Assembly: GCA_023374025.1 (NCBI GenBank)
Contig: SIJG01000073.1
Span: 341,909-405,908, forward strand
Direction of reading: 5' to 3'
DNA: 64,000 nt
DNA from: Heterodera schachtii
Taxonomy: Eukaryota; Nematoda; Chromadorea; Rhabditida; Heteroderidae
Notes under the pieces: generated by a model
Told to the model about the DNA's origin: nothing
Seen by the model: only the letters and a program-made list of their open reading frames with translations
Databases searched by the model: none
Translations under genes and position numbers: made by a program
Shown here: positions 24,251 to 36,705 of the stretch, piece after piece
Position numbering within the stretch: position 1 is the stretch's first letter
How the letters are laid out: every line of letters starts with the position of its first letter

Positions 24251-27200
24251 ATTAAATCTTAAAAATATAGCAGTGAATAAAAAAAGATTTAACGGAACGC
24301 CAAGAAAAAAACGTGACTTTTTCGAAATACAAGAAAATAAAATAACGGCTAAAAAAGCTGTAATAACTAAAAAATGTATAATATAAATAAAATAAAAGAT
24401 GGAGAAAAAACACAAGGAAGTTGAAAATAATTGAAAAACCTTTTTTTCGATTTGAATATTAAATAATTATAATTTAAAATTAGTGGACCAGAGTTGAAAA
24501 ACAATAGCATTTCTAGTACAAGAAAGATACAATAAAAAAGAAAAATAAATTTTTCAAAAGTTTGAACAATAAAATTTTAAAAATAACGCAAAAATATTAA
24601 AAATATCTGAGAATGAAAATATCAATTAAAAAGTATTGTAAAAATTTTATGCTTATTCTATTGATTCTTAATTATAGTATATTGTAAAAGAAAAATTGCT
24701 TAAATATTAAAATAAAAAACGAACTGAAATATTAAATCTGCGTTTGAAAGATAGAATTTTGAGAAATTTTTAATGACTATTTTGTCAAAAAACCATTTAA
24801 TGCCTAATTTTATTGACACAAATTTCAATTTTATGTCAACTTCTGCAAGGGTGTAATGACGGGCCTAATTAAAATATCTATAAAAATGTAAAATATTTAT
24901 TGTATTTTTAGATTTGTTAAACCTTTTAATAAAATGAAGTAATTTCTCTAGCGATTTAATATACTTTTTAAACATATTTGTTTTTGTTTTTTTTTACACG
25001 ATTAAATAAATGAAACTGTTGACCATTCATTTGGTTGTTAATATTTTAAGATAAATTTTTGGAATTAATTTGTGAAAATTTCATTTTTGGTTTTTTTCAG
25101 TCTTTAGTATCAAAATAGACTTTACAAATGACATTTAATTGTTTGTTAAACAAGTACTGAATAAAACTGTAAAAGTTTTTTAATTAATATTAGCTAACAA
25201 TCCCCGAGCATTATATCATTTCTTTTATTTTAAAACAGATAAATTAAGTGATTAATATATAAATAGATAATTACAAAAAATAGGTTTAATACCTGGAGCT
25301 TTGATAAGTATTACAATAACAAAGACAAAAATAAATGATGAAAGTCAATTAAATAAGCAAAAAATTTTTGATTTAAAAATCAAAACTGCACAAAAAATAA
25401 GTGAATTCACAAAACAATCTCATTTTTTGTCGGTTTAAATTCAAATTTTGCCTTAAAAGTGAATAATAAAAAAGGTAAAAAATATAGTAAGTTTATTTAT
25501 TTCATTTTATTTTTGCAGTTTCCTTATTATTTTACAAAAACCAAAACGGTAATTTTTACTTATAACAAATAATTAATTTTTTTTATCATCCAATTAAGAG
25601 AAAAACTAATACTTACAAATATTTTTTATTGATTAACAATCAATTGTTTGTAATTTTATTGAAAATACAACACACATGTAAATAAAAAATTTAGTTAACT
25701 AAATTAATAAATGAAAAAATGACAATAAATGAAAAAACTTAAAATAAGAAATATAAAACTCTTGAAAAAGAAATAATATATATAATTACCTATTTCATAC
25801 AATTTCTCTATTAGTCAATAAATCTAAATATTAAAAGTAATATCTTATTAATCATTTCTATAAAGCGAATTTTAATTAATCTTGCATTTATTCAAGTTTG
25901 CTGAATATCAATTATATTTAAATATTTTTATTACAACTTTATTATTCCGCAAGTCATTAAATCGAATAATTTTTGTAATCTTGAAAATGTATGATAAAAA
26001 AACCTCAAAACGCCACCTATTCTCGAGATAGAAATAATTACAATTACAAATAAAATAATACGCAAACATATTGGAATGTGAACTGTGATAATTGAAAAAT
26101 TATTATTGAATATTCGGAAAAAATAGTTCAAATACGCAATAAAGAAAAATAAATTAACAACAAAAATAATTATTAATGGAATAATGAAAAAAGTGTTATA
26201 TAAACCAATATAAACGAAAGAGCAATTTCGTTCAGAAAATTGAATAAAAAAAATTCCAAATATAAACTAATCTTTCGGACTTCGTACACACGCCATGATA
26301 TAATTAAAAAAATATTTTAAAAAGATTTACCTAAATTATTGTACTAACTTTTTTACATTTTATTTCCATTAGTCTATCGGTCGCTCTGAACGATAGGATA
26401 AAACAATAAAATAAAATAAACCATTGCAATTAAAAATATTAAATAAACAAACAGTTACAGAAAAATAAAGATAGAACAAAATTTCCCATAATTTAAAACG
26501 ACAATTTGATAAATATTTTTATTAAGAATAAATAATTAATTCAAATAAATTTTAAATAAAAAGGTTATTACTGGTTAACTTATTTATTATGTTATTATTT
26601 TTAAATAATCTTAGTAGAGTTCGGACACGTAATTGAAATAGATGAGACGTTAATCCACGAGATAAAAATCTGATATTGAAATAATAATCTATCTTTTTTG
26701 AAAATTAATAATTTGAGTTATTTTAAAGCAAAAATAACTATTAATGGAAAAAAATTTATCAAAAAATGTTATAAAGAAAACATAAGAAAATAATACGCTA
26801 AAAATTGAAATTTTTTTTGAAAATGTACCCTCTAAAAATTATTTTTTTCAAAAAAAAAGATACCAAAATTAATTCTTAAATATACAAAAATGTGATTATA
26901 AGATTATAAGTTAACAACTTTCTGTACATACTGTACTTACAAAATTTAACTCATAAAAATTCAGCATATTAATTATGGTTAATTACTTTATAAATGTTAT
27001 ACTTATAATCGAAGCAAACAACTGAATTAAAGTATATTTAAAAAATTTATTGTCAGTGAAGAACTAAAGAATTAATTAAATTAACTAATTGTGCTTCAAC
27101 AATGCTTAAATGATTAAAATAAAATTTTAAATCGGAAATTCAGAAATTGTAAGAATTTATTTAGTATAGATATAATTTAACTTTCTTATTTGCATAGACA

Positions 27201-28525
27201 TAACCAAAGAAACTTTCATAGAATGGCAGCGTACCAATGAATTAAATTTAAAACAAAACGGTAGAAATTTATAAAATTAAATTTTAGCTCAAATTAGTCC
27301 CCTGCAACCTAACTATAAAAATGATAATTAAAAGAATAAATAAACGAACTTAAAAAATAAAGGTATTGATAAAAATTAATTCAATGCAGTATCATAATTG
27401 AAAAACCATTTAAAATTAAATATAAATGTCAAATAAACGCTATCCCACATTTATTAATAAAAAGCACAAAAAGGTAATATATAGAAATGCATATAAATTA
27501 AATTACTACACGAAATAATTTTTAAAAAGATAAAATAAACTTTTGAAAAATCAAAAAACAATTATATGAAATTATGTTTATAAAAACTCTCTTATAAATC
27601 AAAACTTCAAAGGAAAAGATATCAAGTTTTGATGTCGACTACAAGTTGATTGTAAAAATATATTATTTTAATGGTGAGAAAAATGCCATTTCTATTCATA
27701 AAAAGAAAAGTAATATTTTGAAGTTTATATATCCGAACGATGTAAGAATCAGCAATCTATAAAGAAGTGACTATGTAATAAATTTCAAAAATTATAATTT
27801 TAATTTATTGAACTACCAATTTACTAATACTATCAATTTTATTCCCCTATTTGGTTTATAATATGATTTCTTTAAAATAATTTTGAAATAAACTAATCTG
27901 TAATTGGTTAAAAAACTTTTAATTTAGTTTCAGTCAAAACTCAAAACAAAGGTTTCTTGTAAATAACAAAACTTATATAATATTATAAAATGTTATTGTA
28001 AGTAATGTTTATTTAATAAGTGGTATGTATATATTTTTAATTATTGAAGGTCCTTATTTTTTTGTCACCCCCCTGAAAAATTGTTTCAAATAATTTTTCT
28101 GGAATAATTTTATGCGTTAAATACATATATGACGTTTATTTTTAGCTCTTATATGCCGTCAACCAGAATTATATGTATAATAGAAATTTTTCAGCTTAAC
28201 AAGCAATAGAGCATAAGGTATTGCTAAAATGTTAATACAATTCGGTTAAACTTAGGTAGTAATTACATTTCAATTCTATCTTATCGTATGTTGGAATCTT
28301 CATTGGTTATATTTTTATTTAAATTTTATAACAATTTATGCAATCGATTCCCAATTCCTTCTGTAATCCAATAAGCACAAATAAGAAATAACTTAAATAA
28401 TATTTTAATATAAATTATTTATTAAATATGTTTTACAATTTTCAAACGAATTTAAACTTGAAATCGGATGGTGTAACTGGAAAAAACAACATTTGTTGTT
28501 GGAGAAAAATGTGTGAAGTCATTAA

Positions 28526-28630
28526 TTAATTGGCAGGTGAATTGTTGGGATTATTCAAATTGTTTGTTTTCATTGCCATCATTGTATTAAATCCAATCAA
28601 CATGAACTTAAAGGCAAACAAAAACATCAT
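28526..28630 (-). other. Short open frame with signal-like N-terminus (unverified)
   Basis: 34 codons from ATG 28630 (minus) to TAA. A hydrophobic start (MMFLFAFKFMLIGFNTMMA) is followed by an Asn/Pro-rich end. This resembles a signal peptide with a very short remainder. It is 230 bp upstream of, and divergent from, the receptor gene. It is probably chance or 5' regulatory sequence. Confidence 0.15.
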
Positions 28631-28863
28631 AAATATTTTATAATCTTAAAAATATTTATTAGATTGTCAAACGAACTTATTCCATCCAATTCGTTTGAAA
28701 TTAACTCTTAATTAATTAAAACAGCTATTCATTCTTTAATAATTATTATAATATAAAACAAATATTTTAATAGAAATTTTAAATTAAAGAATTTTAAGTG
28801 CATTTTCAAATTTTTATACTAATGATAAAGTATTTAAAAGGAATGTGTTTTTGATCAATAATT

Positions 28864-30260
28864 ATGGCTAATTTAGAAACCATTGAAAATAATACGGTAG
28901 TTCATGGGTAAAGCGTTATTTTAATATAGTTTTTTTTTCTATTGCAGTTTTATTTGGCCTTCAAAGATGCCCATCCCAGCTGGTATTTGATTGGATTTGC
29001 AGGAAGTAATGGAATCATCATAGTAATTGGCATCCTCTTCAATTTTTCTGTGATTTTTATCACAATAAAAACAAAGTAAGTTTATTTTTATTTAATTTTA
29101 TTATTTTATATTTTCTAATTTTATTTATTTTTGGTCACTCAATGGCACAGCAAATTATCTTTTGGCGCTTTGCTCTTTTTTTGAATTACTTATTCAATTT
29201 GGCCATTTTCTGTTTGTGTACACGGCATTTTCTGGCCAGAATTTCATTCATTGTCGCCTGGCAGCAAAAATTTTATTTATTCCTTTGATTGGCCTTGGTA
29301 ATTTTTAAGAAATAACAATTATAAAGAGATAACTATATCAATTTAGGTGGAATTGTTCCAGCAATGTTTTTCACTGGCATTGACCGACTAATTGGAATTG
29401 CTTTTTCAGAATTGTAAGAAAAATTAATTATAATATCGTTAATTACTGGCATTTTAAGCCATGATAAACTTAAAAAGCGACTGTATTTGTCCCTGTTAAC
29501 AATTGTTTCTATGTCCTATGGTTTATGTTTCTCTGCTTCGGTGTACCAAAATGCAATTATGGGTGGTGATCAGATGACCACTGGATCATATTTTGGTCTT
29601 TTTAAGGTTGTTGATCTTTTTTTTTGTTTTAAAAAGTATACATATATTTTTAGAATGTGTCACTTTTAAATCAAATAAGTTTTTTGCTTATTTCAATGAC
29701 TTTCATTATTTATGTTTGTCTTGGAATTGTGATACGTATCAAAACTTCAGGTAAAAAAAAATTTTTAAGAAACGAAAGGTTACTGTAATATTTGTAACGC
29801 CATTAAAATTGCAAATTTAAAAAACGAATTAGCCCGATTCGCAACGCCGGACCAAAAAATGCCAGCAATTTGCTTAATCAACTTCTTTTTTAGGTTTGCC
29901 AACCGCTGATTCGATCAATAGTCATACTTTTCCGCGCACTTTTTTGCATTATCACTGTGAATGTCGGCGGTTATTGGTTCACTGCAATTTCCTACTTGCT
30001 GATAATTTCATTAATTCCATCTCCGATCACTGCTTGGTTTTGCCAGGCAATTACCGCAATTCCTGTGATTATTGGAACAGCATCAAACGGACCCATTTTA
30101 TATTTTACAAGGTATTTTTTAATTGAAAAAATATTATTAAAAAATAAATTTTAATTTTAGCACGGAGTATCGACAGGCATTCCAAACGGAGTTCACATTT
30201 ATTTTCAGACGAATTTCAAATGTAAATCAAGTTATTCCACTGCAGAATACACAATTATGA
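28864..30260 (+). CDS. Nematode seven-transmembrane chemoreceptor, Srsx-like, eight exons, possibly disrupted
   Basis: Predicted G-protein-coupled chemosensory receptor of the plasma membrane. Exons: 28864-28896, 28948-29075, 29134-29297, 29347-29413, 29459-29606, 29654-29750, 29894-30111, 30161-30260, giving about 317 residues, the usual family length. Seen in the sequence: N-glycosylation sequon N9-N10-T11; TM1 about 24-50 with GILFN; TM2 starting SLNGTANYLLALCSFFELL; TM3 ending TGIDRLIGI (D121-R122 in the DRY position); TM4 in exon 5, TM5 in exon 6; TM6-7 in exon 7 (VNVGGYWFTAISYLL, then NGPILYFTR); hydrophilic tail in exon 8, stop TGA 30258-30260. Srsx is inferred from TM1 and the IDRLI motif; a neighbouring serpentine class is possible. 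Oddities: intron 2 lacks an AG acceptor; exon 7 changes frame at about 29927-29933; no cysteine is visible in the second extracellular loop. The first exon and its GTAGTT donor are the least certain part. It may be a recent pseudogene. Confidence 0.85.
29076..29133 (+). other. Intron with non-AG acceptor (GT...TG)
   Basis: Donor AA|GTAAGT is canonical, but the frame resumes after ...TATTTTTG with GTCACTC (Lys, Ser, Leu). The nearest real AG, at 29149-29150, would give a wrong frame and delete part of the conserved SLNGTANYL block. Confidence 0.6.
29920..29935 (+). other. Apparent +1 frame change in receptor exon 7
   Basis: From the acceptor at 29892-29893 the frame reads GLPTADSINSHTF. From about 29933 the conserved TM6 text (RALFCIITVNVGGYW) is in the next frame. 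One extra base in ACTTTTCC would explain it. Alternatively, a second acceptor at 29920-29921 keeps frame but removes about nine residues. Confidence 0.65.
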
Positions 30261-30363
30261 GAATTTCTTTTGAAAATCAAAGGAAGTTTAACTCCTACTG
30301 ATATTAATAACAGTTTTAAGAGTTTTTGATAACACTAGATTGTCTAATTGTTGTCAATTAATC

Positions 30364-30369
30364 AATAAA
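30364..30369 (+). promoter_or_regulatory. Polyadenylation signal AATAAA
   Basis: It lies 104 nt after the receptor stop codon in otherwise simple AT-rich sequence. This is a plausible 3'-end signal, although AATAAA is common at this base composition. Confidence 0.45.
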
Positions 30370-30465
30370 ATTTCTACTAATGTTTTTTTGAGATACTGGT
30401 TTACTGATTTTTTTGCTGTTTTTCCGCTGAAATATTCCTATTATTATTTCTAGGGTTCGAGCCCC

Positions 30466-30575
30466 GTGGGCGGGGGTGACTTTTCGCGGGGACGGGGGAT
30501 TGCGGGGGTCAGAGTCGCGGGGGCGGGGGCGGGGGCGGTGGTGACCAAATGACTCGCCCCAGGGGACGGGGGCGG
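30466..30575 (+). repeat. G-quadruplex-prone G-tract array
   Basis: Many runs of 4-5 G occur. At 30518-30538 three 5-G runs are separated by single C bases. This is the kind of sequence that can form a G-quadruplex. The opposite end of the element carries the matching array around 31420-31490. Confidence 0.7.
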
Positions 30576-31138
30576 GGGTTTGCTTTTAATTAGCTCCAAA
30601 AAATCTCACAAAAAAATAATTTTTTCGAATGATGTGTTTTGTTCCACATTCCTTTATTCGTTGTATCGTCTTGATTTAATTCTTTTTGGTGTAATTGCAC
30701 AATATTGTCTAAAAACGACCAAATTTAGGGATTATAAATTATGCCAGAATAGTCAATTTTTATGGGTGTTTTGTCTATTAATCCAGGGTTTTTATGTCAA
30801 AATTTTCTAAATAAGAAAGGCCAAAAAATAAGACAAGGGTTAAAAATAAGAACATTTTGCAAAATTGCTTCAAATATTTTTACATTTTATTCGATCAAAA
30901 ATTTTATTCTATTATTATATTTATCATAAAATTCAGTGCATTCGGGATCACTAAATCAGATTTTTAACATTTTTTGCGACACATTTCCAAAAAAACTTGG
31001 TGAATGTGCGAGGGGAGAGGTCCCGCCGAAAAAAAATTTTGAAAATTTGAATACAATTTGTTAACAAATTTTGTCCAAAAAAGGACAAATGTTTAAGATC
31101 TTTGGTTAATTTAAAAAAAATAGGATCTTTTAGGGGCC

Positions 31139-31160
31139 GGCTGTGCCGATTGGCGCCGCA
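31139..31160. repeat. GC hairpin module in family B
   Basis: GGCTGTGCCGATTGGCGCCGCA, preceded by the flank ATTTGTTAACAAATTTTGTC seen beside other copies. Both stem and loop are slightly degraded. Confidence 0.75.
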
Positions 31161-31508
31161 AGGGGAAAATTTTTTAAGACTATGTGAATTTTGTTAGAAA
31201 TTAGCCAAATTTTTCAAGAAATTTTCCTGTTTTAGATGAAAATAAGGCACTATCCCCAAATCAGAACATTTCTTACAAATAAGAAAATATAGAAAAACCC
31301 TATATTAATTGGAAAAAAAATAAAATTAAAATAAAACGTCAGCCGGTGTCGAATTCATAACAAAAAATATTGTAATTGAAGCACTAACCACTAATCCACA
31401 AATATATTTAAAATTGACAACACGGGGACGGGGACGGGGGTGAGCCCCAAAAACCTGTCCCGTCCCCGGGGACGGGGACGGGAGCGGGGCTCGAACCCTA
31501 ATTATTTC

Positions 31509-32964
31509 TGTCGAAATTTATTTAAATTATTCATTAATTTAGGTGTTTATATAACGCAAAAGAAAAAGCTAATTTAAAAATATGTTTTTTTTTGTCGAAA
31601 TACGCATATTCTTATTTAACATGAATAAAATAATAAAAAAATATTCAGTAATTTTTAATTCATGTTTGAATTCTAAAATTAAAATTTCAATCAGAAAAAT
31701 ACAAGTAACAATAATACAAATGAATTCTCATAATGTAATAGAAGACCTAAAATTAAGATTTCCTACTAATATTTATAAAAACGGAAAACAGATAAATTAA
31801 AATATTTACTATTTCTTTTAATAAAACTATTTGAAATATATAAAACTAAATTATAATTTGTTTTTTTCTTCTTTAACAAATATAATTTATACAAATTTTT
31901 AGAATATAATTTTACAAAATATGTGCAAAAACTCAAGAAGCTTTAGTATATCTTGCAAAAAAATTAATGAAAAAAATAATAAAAAACATATCAATTTTAA
32001 TCATTTGGAAGAAACAATGCCATTTCAATAGCTAAAACCTAATTCAAAACAACAACAAAAATCAAATTTGTTTAAATGAAAGATTTTAAAACATTCAACC
32101 AATTAATAAGATTATGAGAATTATTTTCACAACGTTGCTATATTGGGTGACTGTGCATGAAAAGTACAATGCACTTGTAATTTTAATTCCGATAAATATA
32201 TTTTGAAAATAAGTGTAATTTAATCATAAAAAGTTGCTTTGAACCCTCATTTGACAATTACTATAAATTTAATTTTAAAAAATCATATCGCATTGAGCGA
32301 TGAACTTTCATAAAAAACTGAAAAATAATCTATAAAAAAATATTCGGCTACCTAATTAAATCATAGAGAAAAAGCAATATAAGCGACATTTATTTTAATT
32401 TACATTTATTAATAAATATAAGCACTATATTAATGATTGAAATGACTGATTTTATTCTGTCATTTCTGAAGAATGAATTATTAACTGTCTTTCTTTAATA
32501 TTAACAAATTATTTTTTATTTTCAAGCCAAATATGCAATCGTTATAAATAAAGGGGAAGATATGAATCTTTTTAAATAAATATTTATTACCTTTAATTAC
32601 TTATCTATTTGTTTTTAATAGAATTTTCACTTAACTCTACATTTCAAATTTTTATTAAATTTTCATGCGTATATTTATGTATTCTAGCACATGTGACAAA
32701 TGTTGATTCAGTTTTAAATTTGGATAAACATTATACATTTGGTTTGTACCTTTCTTAATGTTTACTTTTTATAAATTTTTCAAGCAATCAAAATGAAATA
32801 AATTTTAGAAATTAAATTCTAAGCCTTCAAGAATATTTAAAAATGTTTAAATTTAACAAGTAATTACTGATAATTGAATTTAGTTTTTATTCCATTGGTT
32901 TAGTATTTATTTTGTGAAATATTAATATTTATGGAATTTTTGTATTTAAAGTAAAAAGAACAAT
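31509..32964. other. A-rich sequence, no gene supported
   Basis: Between two hAT-type insertions. A 72-codon frame (31582-31800) is Lys/Ile/Asn-rich and matches local composition. Nothing else is recognised. Confidence 0.5.
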
Positions 32965-32972
32965 TAAATTAA

Positions 32973-33660
32973 CGTGCTGAGACGATGCGAAAAAAACTCA
33001 GTGTGGGCGATGCAAAAAAAAACTCAATTTGGGCGATGCGAAAAAAACTCAGTGATTGATTGGTCATTTTCCGGAAGCCGATCGCACCACTTTCGGGGCG
33101 CCAAAAGTGCCTGATCTGTAACCCGGCCCGGTTAAGAACAATTTTTTGTTCAGTTTTTCAAGGGCTATCTCCCAGGCCGGGTCCGGTTCTTGATCCGTTC
33201 ACTTGGAGCCCGTCATGGGTCGGGCACATCTGCCGGAGGACCCTCAGCCTCGCCCCCGACCCTGTCGATGGCCAACCCAAGCTAAGCTTGCCGATACCAG
33301 CGGCTTTTTTGTACAGCTCAATGCGCTCTACAAAACGGTATCAATGGCGTCCGGTTGTGCCTACTACAGATGTAGAAAATTGATGAGAAGTGATGCGAAA
33401 AATTGAAAAATAAAAAAAAATGAAAATGACTTGCGTCCCGCCGTACATTAGGGTTAACCGGACGGCGCCGTGATTTTGAATTGAATTATTTAATTAATTT
33501 ATTTAATTAATTTATTTAGTTTATCAATCACTGAGTTTTTTTCGCATCGCCCACACTGAGTTTTTTTCGCATCGCCCAAACTGAGTTTTTTTCGCATCGC
33601 CCACACTGAGTTTTTTTCGCATCGCCCAAACTGAGTTTTTCTCGCATCGACCTAGCAGCG
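32973..33660. mobile_element. hAT-type element with 25-bp subterminal repeats and GC-rich cargo
   Basis: A 688-bp element with exact 8-bp duplications TAAATTAA (32965-32972 and 33661-33668). The ends share GTGCTGAG/GCTGCTAG and then CGATGCG in inverted orientation. Three 25-bp units (GATGCGAAAAAAACTCAGTG...) occupy the left end. Five inverted units occupy the right end at exact 25-bp spacing (33531, 33556, 33581, 33606, 33631). The core (about 33068-33480) is distinctly GC-rich and open in two frames (33060-33383 and 33203-33406), but neither product is recognisable. The core may be captured host sequence. Confidence 0.88.
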
Positions 33661-34646
33661 TAAATTAAAGGTAAAAAAAAATCAAGATTTAATTTATGAA
33701 CTTTAATTTTTAATAATTAATCAAAGTTAATTTAAGTTTTATAAAATATGAAATGGTTTAATAAAAATAAGAGTAATTAATGATTTATGTTCAAAAATAA
33801 ATCAATGGTAAATTTATTTAATTTTACCGATAATTTCAAAAAGCAGATAAATTTTAATGCATTAGTTCATTGAAGTTTATAACAAAAAAAAAAATACAAT
33901 GCATTAATTAATTTAAAATGTTGATAAGCACAAAGTACTTTTTTGTCTGTGTTCGTATCTAAAAAATATTTAAAAACTCGATGATTATAAATGTAAAACA
34001 AGAAATCTTTATTTTTCAGAATAATACTTTAAAATTTTATTTATTGATTTAGAAAAAGAATTTATAATAATACGCATATACAAATGAATAGAGTTATAAT
34101 TTTTATTGTAAACATAATTATTTTTCAACAAATGAAATTAATACCTTTTCTTTAAAGAACGTTAATTTTTATAGATAAATTTTAACAATTTAATTTTAGC
34201 TTTTTTTGATATATTATTTTTTCATTATTCGAAAATTTATAAGCATTTGTTTTTATTTTTAATTTTCTCACTTGTCCTTTAAATCAAATTCGCCAGCCTA
34301 ATTAATCTCTTAATTTCTTGAAAAATATTTTTAAATTAAATTGTATACTCTGAACGATATTTTTTGAAGAAATATTTGTCCGAATCGGAGCTGTTATATA
34401 ACTTTCATCATTAGAAAAATATTATAAAAAATAAAAATTTGTTACTAAACACAAAAAATAATTACATTTTTATATTTCTTGTGAATTTCATTAGTTTTTA
34501 TTTATTTTTTGCTAAAAAGTTAATTGAATGAAATATATTTTCGAATAAGTTTATCAATTTGATTTTGTTCTTTATAAAATTGTGTTTAATATTTTTAGAA
34601 TACTGCAAAATTTAAATTAATTTTAATTTACTTTTATATATTTTAG

Positions 34647-34752
34647 TTTCCTTCTTTTGTTAATATTTTTCTTCATTTTTTTGCGAGACATCTTCAAGTT
34701 GCCTCTCTTTGCTTGCCAATGCAACCGCACAAATTTGCAGATAAAATTTTAA
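34647..34752 (+). other. Candidate exon, membrane segment plus Cys-rich tail (unverified)
   Basis: Acceptor TATATATTTTAG, then 34 codons to TAA: a hydrophobic run (FLLLLIFFFIF), then LRDIFKLPLFACQCNRTNLQ. The second half has coding-like composition. No family is recognised. Confidence 0.2.
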
Positions 34753-35907
34753 TTTAATTTCCTTTTTCATTAAAATAGAAAAAGTTTTATATTGTCTTGG
34801 CTTGTACCTCCAATTTTTATTCTAACTAAACAAAGCATCATAGATATATCTTTTATAATATTTTCTTTGTGTATTAAATTAATTTAATTATGAAAAATTT
34901 ATGTATGAATAAAAATAAGGCACATTAAATAAAGAAATTAATTCTTCTTATCTTGTAATAATTCATATACTTAGATGAATAAATCTGCGGCTTTTAGCAA
35001 ATAAATAACATTATCTCATTGATTCTTTTGCTGTGGCTAAAATTTTTAAATTTCTTTTATTCATTTCTTATGTTATTTAATAAATTTAATTTTCATTATA
35101 TTTGTTCAAAATATGTTATTTTTTTGTTTTAGAATTTACAAAAAATTAAAAAAAATTTTTTTTAAAAATTCGTAAATTTATAATTTTTAAATAAATATTT
35201 GTTTTATTCATTCCAAATTAATGTTAATTCAGAAGAATATCGTTGCTTAATATATTAAATAATAAAATATATTTAATTTTAATTGTGAGCGAATCTCGCC
35301 TCGTGCAGTGGCAACGAGAGAAGGGCTGTGTGTTTGATGGGTGTGTGAATATTTAAACGGACATGTCCAATATTCTAACAAGTTGTTATATTTCTACATA
35401 ATCTAATTTCATATTAAAATTTTTCTTTCAGAATAAGATAATGGATATCCAGATTAATTGTTTAAATAAAAGATTTGAAATTTATAAGTTAGCTTTAAAA
35501 AATTAATATCTAGCAAATGTTGTACTTTAAAGATATCATTGAATTGAAGAATAAAAACAATAAAAAATATCTTTTTCATTATTATAATTTGTTAATTTTA
35601 GAACTTTTTTAAATCTCTTTATCGTAACTCAAATGCATATATAATTTTCATTGAATATTATTTAAATTTTTATTTTATTTTAGTGGTTCATGATATTAAT
35701 TTAAGTTTTTTCACTTTGAATATTTCAGTTTTAATGCATTTCGGAAGTCATTTGGTGATTTTTATTTATTCATTAGAGATTTAATTTTGTAATTTTTAAA
35801 TTACTCATTTTTGATGCATTTTGAACATAGTTTATTTTTTATTATTTCATTTTTTGTCAGTATATTATATATAACGAAATTAAACATTGTTTTTTCATGA
35901 TTATCAT

Positions 35908-35934
35908 TTGTTGTGACTGACACAGTCACAACAA
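35908..35934. repeat. Perfect 12-bp inverted repeat
   Basis: TTGTTGTGACTG, spacer ACA, CAGTCACAACAA. All twelve pairs match. The sequence is dyad-symmetric like a binding site or a short element terminus. No partner copy was noticed. Confidence 0.85.
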
Positions 35935-36705
35935 TATCCACATTCTTTTAATCATAATTTTTTACAGAAAATTAATCAATAACATAGGAAAAATTTGTTT
36001 TAAGTTTTTCGTTAATAAAACATAATATATATGTACTTCATTATCTGATAAAACTCATCTGTTGATTCGTTCACGGTGTTGTAAGACATAAAAATTAAAG
36101 AATAACTACTTAGAAAGGCAATAAAATTAATTTTTGTTTAATTAACTAAATTTAAATTCTTTAAGATTATGTAGACAGGCTTTCACTATTCGATTAAATA
36201 AATTACCTATTTTGCTCAAAAATAGCATTTCTGCGTAAAAATGTTTTGTCTGCCTGATGAATGTTTTTAGTGCATTTGAATTTTTTGTAAGAACTTTTGT
36301 AAAAAAAATTTTCATTTATCAAATCATAATTTTATTAGTGTGAATAAAATCAAAATAAAAATTAAGTAAGGTCTTTTGGAAAAAATAAAACTATTTGAAA
36401 ATTAAAGCAAAATTAAAATTTATGTTTTTACCATTTGATAGAAATTTTTTCTCTTTAATATTTAAATTTATTTTCATAAATTTACTTTGCTAATTCATTG
36501 TTAGTGTGCTTTGCTTATTTGCCAATTTCTTAAAATTAGCAAACTTGATTTTGTCACTTTTTAAGTGAACTGTTATTGCTGTCCATCGGAATATTTCTTG
36601 GTGTTAATTGTAAGAGCCAAAAAAGACTATTAATTTTCTTAAAATATTTTTTCAAAAAGTAACTATTGCTATTATTATTTTTTGTTTATTATTTTTATTT
36701 AATAG

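Larger units (their letters stand above)
20716..28863. other. Gene-free A-rich domain
   Basis: The plus strand is again A-rich for about 8 kb. Frames over 60 codons on the minus strand (24209-24415 and 25931-26131) are rich in Phe, Ile and Leu and have no recognisable domain. A hairpin of CTATCG / CGATAG lies at about 26373-26396. Two small islands and one mariner-like end are listed separately. Confidence 0.5.
30451..31500. mobile_element. hAT-type non-autonomous element, family B, full copy
   Basis: A 1050-bp element with 16-bp perfect ends TAGGGTTCGAGCCCCG / CGGGGCTCGAACCCTA and exact 8-bp duplications ATTATTTC (30443-30450 and 31501-31508). Both subterminal regions are long G-rich/C-rich arrays (GGGGGC repeats). 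The core is AT-rich and includes one GC hairpin module. It lies about 190 bp downstream of the receptor gene. The 76-codon frame at 30580-30810 has no recognisable domain. A truncated relative lies at 41294-41680. Confidence 0.92.

Noticed and set aside
24209..24415. Minus-strand 68-codon hydrophobic frame
   Set aside because: Its last codons are read from the complement of a mariner-like terminal repeat, and the rest is composition-driven.
29896..30126. 76-codon plus-strand frame (MPTADSINSH...)
   Set aside because: It is the wrong-frame reading of receptor exon 7 past the frame change. The conserved TM6-TM7 sequence is in the next frame.
33060..33406. Two overlapping frames of 107 and 67 codons as genes
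   Set aside because: Both lie inside a transposon core with ends and duplications. The proteins match nothing I recognise, and both frames being open reflects the high GC.
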